A stretch of 16,635 nucleotides of DNA from contig CAMLDM010000015.1 of the NCBI GenBank assembly GCA_946479025.1, positions 1-16,635 of the forward strand, read 5' to 3'. Source of the DNA: an uncultured Candidatus Saccharibacteria bacterium (GTDB taxonomy: Bacteria > Patescibacteria > Saccharimonadia > Saccharimonadales > CAMLKC01). Shown in pieces: positions 6,161-12,232 of the stretch. The notes under the pieces are model-generated. The model had not been told where the DNA came from. It searched no databases and was given only the letters and a program-made list of their open reading frames with translations. A program made the position numbers and the translations under genes. The number at the start of each line of letters is the position of its first letter. Positions within the stretch are counted from its first letter, which is position 1.

Positions 6161-7180
6161 ATGGACGTTCACACTAACATTCCCCTGAAAAAATATACGA
6201 CCATGCGCCTCGGCGGTAATGCCCGGTTCATGACGGAAGCACATTCGCCGGAGGAAATCGCCGAGGCTTGCCGTAATGCCAAAGCGCAGAATCTGCCGAT
6301 TTTCATTCTTGGTGGCGGCAGTAATGTTATCGTCCACGACGAAGGATTCGCCGGCATCGTCATCCGCAACCGAATTGCCGGGTTTGAGGTAGTAGCTGAC
6401 GAACCCGGCCAAACGACACTGAAAATCGGCGCGGGCGAAAACTGGGACAGCGTCGTAAAGCGCACGGTCGATATGAACCTCTCCGGCATTGAGGCCATGT
6501 CCGCCATTCCGGGCACAGCCGGCGCAGCCCCGGTACAGAACGTGGGGGCGTACGGCCAGGAAATTGCGGATACGCTCGTGTCACTTGAAGCCTACGATAT
6601 CCAAAACGACCAGTTCGTAATGCTTCAAAGCGCCGATTGTGGTTTTTCATACCGTCACAGCATATTCCGAGGCGATGCGGCCGGCCGCTTTGTTATCACC
6701 AGCATTACCATCCGCCTCTACAAAGACGCGCCGCAGCCACCTTTTTACAAAGCCGTCCAAGATTACTTCGACGAGCATTCCATCACGCTTTACACGCCGC
6801 AGGCAATCCGTGACGCCGTCATTGAAATCCGCAAAAACAAGCTCCCAGACCCGGAAATAACGCCGAACACCGGCTCATTTTTCAAAAACGCCATAGTAGA
6901 GGATTGGCAGCTCACCGACCTCAAAAAAGACTATCCGGATATTCCCACCTACGATATGCCCGATGGCCGTTATAAAGTGCCTACCGGCTGGCTGATCGAA
7001 CAGGTAGGCTATAAAGGCAAAACACTACATGGCATGCGCGTCCACGACAAAAACGCGCTTGTCCTTATTAACGAATCAGCGCAAAATTACGCCGACCTGG
7101 AGGCGGCAAGAGATGAGATTATCGGTGCTGTCCGTGACAAGTTCCGCATCACCATCGAGCAAGAACCGCTCGAGATCTGA
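6161..7180 (+). CDS. murB: UDP-N-acetylenolpyruvoylglucosamine reductase MurB
   Basis: A 339-residue protein, close to the length of E. coli MurB. It uses FAD and NADPH to reduce UDP-GlcNAc-enolpyruvate to UDP-MurNAc, the second step of peptidoglycan precursor synthesis in the cytosol. The FAD-binding part contains ILGGGSNVIVHDEGFAG (about 48-64) and a middle AIPGTAGAAPVQNVGAYGQE. YRHSIFR (164-170) is the type I MurB substrate loop. NTGSFFKN carries the catalytic Ser (S239). The C-terminal IEQE places E335 at the position of the catalytic Glu of the E. coli LEPE motif (by eye). The start has no SD and is predicted to be leaderless. The gene lies upstream of the pilin operon, which has its own promoter. 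The murA partner is 5 kb away. Confidence 0.95.
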   Translation: MDVHTNIPLKKYTTMRLGGNARFMTEAHSPEEIAEACRNAKAQNLPIFILGGGSNVIVHDEGFAGIVIRNRIAGFEVVADEPGQTTLKIGAGENWDSVVKRTVDMNLSGIEAMSAIPGTAGAAPVQNVGAYGQEIADTLVSLEAYDIQNDQFVMLQSADCGFSYRHSIFRGDAAGRFVITSITIRLYKDAPQPPFYKAVQDYFDEHSITLYTPQAIRDAVIEIRKNKLPDPEITPNTGSFFKNAIVEDWQLTDLKKDYPDIPTYDMPDGRYKVPTGWLIEQVGYKGKTLHGMRVHDKNALVLINESAQNYADLEAARDEIIGAVRDKFRITIEQEPLEI

Positions 7181-7185
7181 CCCTC

Positions 7186-7214
7186 TTGCACTGAGGCGCC
7201 AAAACTCTTATGCT
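7186..7214 (+). promoter_or_regulatory. Promoter of the minor pilin operon (leaderless start)
   Basis: TTGCAC (7186-7191), 17 bases, then TATGCT (7209-7214). The -10 ends 6 bases before the ATG at 7221, so the transcript should start at or next to the ATG. No SD is present. The -35 begins 6 bases after the murB stop. Confidence 0.65.
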
Positions 7215-7220
7215 TAGTAC

Positions 7221-7793
7221 ATGAAACGCGGTGCCGGTTTTACTCTCATAGAACTGCTTATTACTATTAGTATTATGGTCGTTCTTCTGGGGCTTGTGGT
7301 CGTGTCTCTTCGCACCAACCAAATGCATGCCAGAGACGAAGAGCGCAAAACCGACATTGAAAACATCGCCCGCGGGCTTGAACGACGCTACACTGATGGC
7401 AACCCGAAGGCGACAGCCACTTTTATCAAACAAGGCGAATATCCGGGCGTGAAAGAAATGCTCCACATCGAAGGTGCATCCGACCCCGACATAACACCAA
7501 ACCCTCCTGTCGGCGGCTATGTTCCGGAGGCGCTTCCCGGTGTTTCAATAGACAATATCATTCCACCGGGCGGCGGCGAGTTCGACAAACTGAAACTCAT
7601 TTGCGTGTGGGCCTGCCAACCGGCCGAAACCCAAAGCGTCGTCGACTCCATGACTCTCACCAGCACCTACGTTTACGAACCAATCACGCGCGACGGCGCT
7701 ATCTGTTTCACCGACAACTGCTCCAGGTTTAACTTATATTACCGCACCGAGGCTGACAATGTACTACATAAAGTAATGAGTAAGCACCAATGA
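7221..7793 (+). CDS. Type IV prepilin-like protein (minor pilin 1)
   Basis: A 190-residue protein with leader MKRGAG, predicted prepilin peptidase cleavage after G6, mature start FTLIE with Glu at +5, and a hydrophobic helix to about residue 27. The globular part has a helical stretch rich in charge (DEERKTDIENIARGLERRY), a Pro/Gly-rich middle, and four cysteines in two pairs (ICVWAC and ICFTDNC) that may form disulfides. It resembles GspG/PilE-type pseudopilins at the N-terminus only. It is the first gene of a three-gene operon and overlaps the next by four bases (ATGA). The leader has no SD; see the leaderless promoter. It probably assembles in the pilus tip or primes assembly (inference). 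Confidence 0.86.
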   Translation: MKRGAGFTLIELLITISIMVVLLGLVVVSLRTNQMHARDEERKTDIENIARGLERRYTDGNPKATATFIKQGEYPGVKEMLHIEGASDPDITPNPPVGGYVPEALPGVSIDNIIPPGGGEFDKLKLICVWACQPAETQSVVDSMTLTSTYVYEPITRDGAICFTDNCSRFNLYYRTEADNVLHKVMSKHQ

Positions 7794-8182
7794 TGCGCCC
7801 ACACGATACTCAATCCGGCTTTTCCGCGATCGAGCTCCTTATTACACTTTTCGTTGCGGCGGCGTTTATTGCAGCGGGGTATCAGCTTTACACGGTAATC
7901 TTACGAAACAGCGCCGATACGCAGCAGCGCACGACGGCGAACGACATCGCCTACGACATCCTCCGGCGTTACGCGCCCCAGGCGGCAACCCCGTGCAGCA
8001 CTAGCCCCCCGCTCTCGCCGGCACCGGCCCTTCCGGCAAATAGCGGCCTCTCAAACGCTTCGCTCACCTATCAATTTTCCTGCCCCTACGGGACAATCAA
8101 CGTATCCAAACTCACGGTTTCCGTAAAATACGGCACGCCGCAGCAGGAGGTGATCCATGCGATCTATGCTGGCACGAATTAG
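7790..8182 (+). CDS. Type IV prepilin-like protein (minor pilin 2)
   Basis: A 130-residue protein. After a ten-residue leader ending in QSG come F11 and AIELL, with Glu at +5 of the mature form, and a hydrophobic helix to about residue 36. The head is small, with a Pro/Ser/Ala-rich loop and two cysteines (PCST and FSCPYG). The start overlaps the stop of the previous gene by four bases, so translation is coupled. The 3' end overlaps the next gene by 26 bases. It looks like a PilV/GspI-type minor pilin by size and order, but the family is not certain. Confidence 0.82.
   Translation: MMRPHDTQSGFSAIELLITLFVAAAFIAAGYQLYTVILRNSADTQQRTTANDIAYDILRRYAPQAATPCSTSPPLSPAPALPANSGLSNASLTYQFSCPYGTINVSKLTVSVKYGTPQQEVIHAIYAGTN
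8145..8156 (+). promoter_or_regulatory. Unusually long Shine-Dalgarno site
   Basis: AGGAGGTGATCC matches the full complement of the conserved bacterial 16S rRNA 3' end over 12 bases and abuts the ATG at 8157. GGAGG is 6 bases from the ATG. It lies inside the coding sequence of the preceding pilin and fixes the start of the large pilin-like gene. Confidence 0.8.
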
Positions 8183-10199
8183 CAAGAGGCGAACGGCCGG
8201 CTTCACGCTGGTTGAGATGCTTATTATTGCACCGATCATTCTCATTCTAGTAAGTACATTTATCGCCTTAATGATTTCCATGGTCGGTGACGTGCTGCAG
8301 TCGCGCGACAAAAATGTACTGATGTACGACGCGCAAAATGCGCTCGTTCGCATAGAGCAGGACGCGCGCCTTAGCAGCAAATTCCTTTCAACCACCGGCA
8401 CGCTCTCCTCACCTCAAGGCAGCGACAATAACTTCACGGGCACGGCCGGGTTTTCAAGCGCCAGCAACACACTCATTCTCAGCGAACCGGCCACCGACGA
8501 AGACGCCCTGAGCCCAACCCGCTCGCTCATCTATTACGCCTATCAGCCAAATGCCTGCACCAGCACGCAAAAAACCTTCAACCGCGTGTTCACTATACAG
8601 GTCGTTTATTTCATCAACAACGGCTCGCTGTGGCGGCGTACCATCGTCCCGGACTGGAACCTCAATTCTAGCCCCGACGCAAACACCATCTGCGACACAG
8701 TATCATCCACTCACCGCCCATGGGCACAAAATACGTGCAGTATCGGCCACACTGCTTCACGTTGCGAAACCAACGACGAAGAAATTCTTAAAAATATCAG
8801 CTCGTTATCTGTGAAATACTTCGCTAACCCTGCCGATACTACTGATATCGGCGCGGCAAATGCCGAGCAAGCTACCGCTATCGAGGCCACTATTACCAGC
8901 ACAAAAACGACCGCCGGCCGCTCCTTCACTACCAGCGATTCGCTGCGCGCCACCAAAATCAACAGTCTCGACACCGACGTTCCGCCACCGGACACGCCTC
9001 AGATCACCCACACCTTCCCGCAGCCCGACAAGGCCGTCTTCAGCTGGCCTGCAGTCAGTACGGCCGCAACCTACAGTATTTCATATAATATCAACGGCGG
9101 CTCTTGGGTAAACTCAACCGTGCCGAACACGACTACCTCGCTTACCGTAGACGCCTACCGCGGCGATACTATCACAGTAAAAGTCACGGCGAACGGCGGC
9201 GCCCAGTCATCGGGCACGGGCACCGACACTGCTACGATCGATCTCTGGACCAACATTGGCTTGCAGGCTGGCTGGAGTAACTACGACTCTACTACTTATG
9301 AAACGGCTCAGTACACTAAAGCCCCCGATGGTACGGTTTTCCTTAAGGGTACCATTAAAGGAGGGACTACCTCCCAAGGTACCACCATTGGCACGCTGCC
9401 CACAGGATACCGTCCCGCCGGCAAGCTGGTATTTCCCGTAAATGCCGCTTCAAATACCGCTGGCCGCGTTGACATAGATGCAAGTGGCAACATCATCATC
9501 TACAGCGTCGGAGGTAATAGCTACCTCTCACTGGATGGCATCGCCTTCCTCCCTAGCACCGCCTCCTACACCTGGAATGACATGCCATTTTACAACGGCT
9601 GGTCAAGCTACGGCAGCGGATACGAATCGGTACACTTTACAAAAGACAATATAGGCCGCGTGCACGTTCAGGGCTTGGCCCGGGCCGGCACCACCACATC
9701 AAATACAACCATCGGCCAGCTACAAGATGTAGACCCCAGTTACGCACCCCCTTCCACCCTTCACTTTGCAGCCGGCTATTCTTCCTATAGCGAATTTTGG
9801 TTTTGGTATAGTGGCTCACTCGTTAAACGGGGCTCCCAAACGGCCGGTTATATGGGGCTCCAGGCCATTTATTATCCAGGATCACTCGGCTCCTGGACCA
9901 ATCTCACGCCCCAGGGCGGATGGGCAAACTACGGAGGCTCCTACCCTACTCTTCAATACACCAAAGCTTCCGACAAAATCGTAACCGTACGCGGGCTAGT
10001 GCAAGGCGGATCTACTACAGATAACACCGTCATTGCCACGCTGCCAGCAGGCTATCGTCCTCCTAGCGCCCGAGAAATCTTTATTGTGCCTTCAGGGGAT
10101 AATTACGGCCGTCTCGATATAGACTCGAGCGGCAACATCCGCTTCCGTACGGGAAGCAGCAGCTGGATCGCCGTCAACCTTTCATTCATCGTAAATTAA
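8157..10199 (+). CDS. Giant prepilin-like protein with Fn3-like domain and three tail-fibre-type repeats
   Basis: A 680-residue protein. The basic leader ends in TAG; cleavage after G15 would leave FTLVE with Glu at +5 and a hydrophobic helix to about residue 45. Residues about 50-265 form a PilW/GspJ-like minor pilin head. Residues about 274-360 resemble a fibronectin type III domain (PxxPQITHTF, then FSWPAVSTAATYSISY). Three repeats of about 105 residues follow (about 364-469, 473-575 and 580-680). Each has GW-x-NY, a YTK or FTK strand, G-x-x-xGGT, a TIGTLP or TVIATLP turn with GYRP, and a strand before an SWxx-type end. From memory, this pattern is common in phage tail-fibre proteins. Pilins are normally 120-200 residues, so this is exceptionally large. 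It likely presents a receptor-binding rod at a pilus tip (inference). The strong SD suggests high output relative to its overlapping partners. Confidence 0.85.
   Translation: MRSMLARISKRRTAGFTLVEMLIIAPIILILVSTFIALMISMVGDVLQSRDKNVLMYDAQNALVRIEQDARLSSKFLSTTGTLSSPQGSDNNFTGTAGFSSASNTLILSEPATDEDALSPTRSLIYYAYQPNACTSTQKTFNRVFTIQVVYFINNGSLWRRTIVPDWNLNSSPDANTICDTVSSTHRPWAQNTCSIGHTASRCETNDEEILKNISSLSVKYFANPADTTDIGAANAEQATAIEATITSTKTTAGRSFTTSDSLRATKINSLDTDVPPPDTPQITHTFPQPDKAVFSWPAVSTAATYSISYNINGGSWVNSTVPNTTTSLTVDAYRGDTITVKVTANGGAQSSGTGTDTATIDLWTNIGLQAGWSNYDSTTYETAQYTKAPDGTVFLKGTIKGGTTSQGTTIGTLPTGYRPAGKLVFPVNAASNTAGRVDIDASGNIIIYSVGGNSYLSLDGIAFLPSTASYTWNDMPFYNGWSSYGSGYESVHFTKDNIGRVHVQGLARAGTTTSNTTIGQLQDVDPSYAPPSTLHFAAGYSSYSEFWFWYSGSLVKRGSQTAGYMGLQAIYYPGSLGSWTNLTPQGGWANYGGSYPTLQYTKASDKIVTVRGLVQGGSTTDNTVIATLPAGYRPPSAREIFIVPSGDNYGRLDIDSSGNIRFRTGSSSWIAVNLSFIVN
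9246..10199 (+). repeat. Three tandem ~105-residue coding repeats
   Basis: Units begin near 9246 (W364), 9573 (W473) and 9894 (W580). Units 1 and 3 are the most alike (NYxxTYxTxQYTKA, GYRP, RxDIDxSGN). Unit 2 is diverged: it lacks GYRP and has YAPPS instead. The similarity is visible in protein, much less in DNA, so the duplication is old. Confidence 0.8.
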
Positions 10200-10202
10200 C
10201 GC

Positions 10203-10231
10203 TTGTGCTTACTTTTCAACGGGTGTATCAT
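10203..10231 (+). promoter_or_regulatory. Promoter of the major pilin gene
   Basis: TTGTGC (10203-10208), 17 bases, then TATCAT (10226-10231). The start near 10238 gives a leader of about 34 bases with AGGGGG (10257-10262), 9 bases from the ATG. This lets the pilin be expressed separately from the operon upstream. Confidence 0.6.
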
Positions 10232-10271
10232 AGGAACATATAACTAACGAAAAATTAGGGGGCGAGTTATA

Positions 10272-10760
10272 ATGACTCTCAACAATATTAAAACAATGAA
10301 GAAAGAACGCGGTTTCACCATCGTCGAGCTCTTGATCGTCATCGTTGTGATCGCTATCTTGGCGGCCATCGTGATTGTCGCTTATAACGGAGTGCAGAAT
10401 AAGGCGAAGACAACTCGCGCACAATCAAATGCACAAAGCGTAGCTCAGAAAGCAGAGGCATATAACGCTGACCCATCTCACAGCGGATACCCTTCAACTT
10501 CTGCCGATTTCGGTACAGATAGCAGTACAACCTGGTTTGTCCCAACCACCATTAGCTTTACGGCTGCCAATACGACCAAGCCAACTTCATCGAACGGTCA
10601 GACTACTGTAGAATATACAAAATGCGTTAAGACTGGCGGCACACTTGGCACGGATCCCGTTATCGGTGCAAAAATTTACTACTACGACTTCTCAAACGGA
10701 AACTCAACTAGTTACATTACGGCTGGTGAAACCGGTGGTGTTTGCGATACTCCATCGTAA
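10272..10760 (+). CDS. Type IV pilin, probable major pilin
   Basis: A 162-residue protein with leader ending in KKERG, cleavage after G15, mature N-terminus FTIVELLIVIVVIAILAAI with Glu at +5, and then the conserved AYNGVQ/KAKTTRAQSN helix. The head is Ser/Thr-rich with only two cysteines (YTKC and the GGVC near the C-terminus), which fits the C-terminal disulfide loop of type IVa pilins. Length and the textbook N-terminus make it the best major-subunit candidate in the window. An internal ATG at 10296 (MKKERG) would give a more usual leader length but has no SD, so 10272 is kept. It has its own promoter and terminator. No pilus assembly ATPase, platform protein or prepilin peptidase gene is present in the window. 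Confidence 0.9.
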   Translation: MTLNNIKTMKKERGFTIVELLIVIVVIAILAAIVIVAYNGVQNKAKTTRAQSNAQSVAQKAEAYNADPSHSGYPSTSADFGTDSSTTWFVPTTISFTAANTTKPTSSNGQTTVEYTKCVKTGGTLGTDPVIGAKIYYYDFSNGNSTSYITAGETGGVCDTPS

Positions 10761-10782
10761 GACAGTTGGCTAGAATCAGCTT

Positions 10783-10810
10783 AAAAGGGTCGCGACATTG
10801 CGACCCTTTT
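10783..10810. terminator. Bidirectional intrinsic terminator
   Basis: An 11-bp perfect stem AAAAGGGTCGC/GCGACCCTTTT with loop GACATT. A and T runs at each end let it terminate the pilin transcript on the plus strand and the glyA transcript on the minus strand. Confidence 0.92.
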
Positions 10811-10884
10811 ATATAAGAGAGCTTCGTTCTAGCAAAAAAGTGAACGAGCCCTGGCTAGAAATCTCAATTTACACATTTAACTAC

Positions 10885-12162
10885 CTAGCGATCGCTCGGT
10901 AGCGGGAATTGCTGCACGAATGCCTTCACTTCTTCACGAAGTGCCGCAAGCTTTTCTTCATCCTCGCGTGCGTCGATCGCCTGCTTCATCCACTCGGCGA
11001 TTTGCGCCATATGTTCTTCTTTCAGGCCACGGGTGGTAATAGCCGGGGTACCGAGGCGAATGCCACTTGGCCTAAATGGCGGCAGCGGATCATCGGCAAC
11101 ACTGTTGGCGTTTAGCGTGAGGCCGATCTTATCAAGCGCGATCTCGGCTATCTTGCCGTCGAACCCGAAGCTTTTGTAAATATCTGCCAAAATGAGGTGG
11201 TTACTCGTGCCGCCGGTTACCAGCTGAAAGCCGCGCTTTTGCATTTCATCCGCCAGTGCTGCCGCGTTTTTCATGATTTGCGCCGCGTATTCTTTAAACT
11301 CCGGCTTTAGCGCTTCGCCGAATGCAACGGCCTTTGCCGCAATCACGTGCACATGTGGGCCACCCTGCATACCCGGGAAGATTGAGCGGTCAATGAGCGT
11401 TGGAATGTTCTCGAGCGTTTTTTCTGGCTTTTTCAGCGGATTGCCCACGATTCCCTTTGAGAGAATCAGCCCGCCACGTGGGCCACGCAGCGTTTTGTGC
11501 GTAGTGGTCGTAATAACATGGAAGCCGTAATCGAACGGATTTTTAGCAACACCACCCACGATCAGCCCGGCAATGTGCGCCATGTCCGCCATCAGGAGTG
11601 CGCCGACTTCCTTGCCGATGGCCGCAAATTTTTCGTAATCCAGCTCGCGCGGGTAAGCGGAAAAGCCCGCTAAGATAATTTTTGGTTTGTGTTCGAGCGC
11701 CAGCACGCGCAATTCATCATAGTCGATCTCGCCGGTTGCAGGATCTTTCATTTTATATCGTACGAAGTTATACAACTGCGCGCTGCGTGTCACCGGCGCG
11801 CCGTGCGTAAGGTGACCACCATGAGAAAGATCCATCGCAAGCACTGTGTCACCCGGCTCCAGCCACGCGCTATACACGGCTTCATTTGCAGGTGCGCCGG
11901 AGTGCGGCTGGACGTTGGCGTGATCGGCCTTGAACAGCTCTTTTGCGCGGTCGATGGCCAGCTGCTCTACTTGGTCGGTGAACTCCTGACCACCGTAATA
12001 GCGTTTGCCCGGGTAGCCTTCAGAGTATTTGTTCGTAAAAATGCTGCCAAGCGCATCCAGCACGTCGCGCGATACGTAGTTCTCACTTGGGATCAGCTCC
12101 AATCCGTCGCGTTCACGCTGTTCTTCACCTGCTATTAAATCGGCAATTTTCGTGTCTGTCAT
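10885..12162 (-). CDS. glyA: Serine hydroxymethyltransferase GlyA
   Basis: A 425-residue protein, the usual length for bacterial SHMT. It is a cytosolic PLP enzyme that converts serine and tetrahydrofolate to glycine and methylene-tetrahydrofolate. Visible signatures: LELIPSENYVS (21-31), NKYSEGYPGKRYYGG (44-58), VQPHSGAPAN (84-93), MADMAHIAG (191-199, with D193 for the PLP ring N), and TTTTHKTLRGPRGG (218-231), where K223 forms the Schiff base. VQPHSGA has Ala where many SHMTs have Ser (SGSQAN), a minor change. AGAGGG lies about 6 bases before the ATG, and the minus-strand -10 TATAAT at 12192-12187 gives an 18-base leader. It is divergent from the HTH-MurA gene over 70 bp. Confidence 0.96.
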   Translation of the reverse strand: MTDTKIADLIAGEEQRERDGLELIPSENYVSRDVLDALGSIFTNKYSEGYPGKRYYGGQEFTDQVEQLAIDRAKELFKADHANVQPHSGAPANEAVYSAWLEPGDTVLAMDLSHGGHLTHGAPVTRSAQLYNFVRYKMKDPATGEIDYDELRVLALEHKPKIILAGFSAYPRELDYEKFAAIGKEVGALLMADMAHIAGLIVGGVAKNPFDYGFHVITTTTHKTLRGPRGGLILSKGIVGNPLKKPEKTLENIPTLIDRSIFPGMQGGPHVHVIAAKAVAFGEALKPEFKEYAAQIMKNAAALADEMQKRGFQLVTGGTSNHLILADIYKSFGFDGKIAEIALDKIGLTLNANSVADDPLPPFRPSGIRLGTPAITTRGLKEEHMAQIAEWMKQAIDAREDEEKLAALREEVKAFVQQFPLPSDR

Positions 12163-12186
12163 GGCATTTCCCTCTTATTTGTATTT

Positions 12187-12226
12187 ATTATATCACCTAT
12201 TGCGTTTATATCGTATGTGATATACT
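12187..12226. promoter_or_regulatory. Facing divergent promoters of glyA and HTH-murA, with inverted repeat
   Basis: Each strand carries an extended -10: TGATATAAT for glyA (minus, 12195-12187) and TGATATACT for murA (plus, 12218-12226). Together they form an 8-bp inverted repeat TATATCAC (12189-12196)/GTGATATA (12217-12224) with 20 bases between. TTGCGT (12200-12205) may be the murA -35 with a short 15-base spacer. The murA -10 ends 6 bases before its ATG. The two promoters overlap, so polymerases would compete; a protein bound to the repeat would block both. Confidence 0.6.
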
Positions 12227-12232
12227 TATTGA

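Noticed and set aside
9246..10199. Prophage or tail-fibre gene remnant
   Set aside because: The tail-fibre-like repeats are in frame with a prepilin start and part of a pilin operon; no other phage genes are present.
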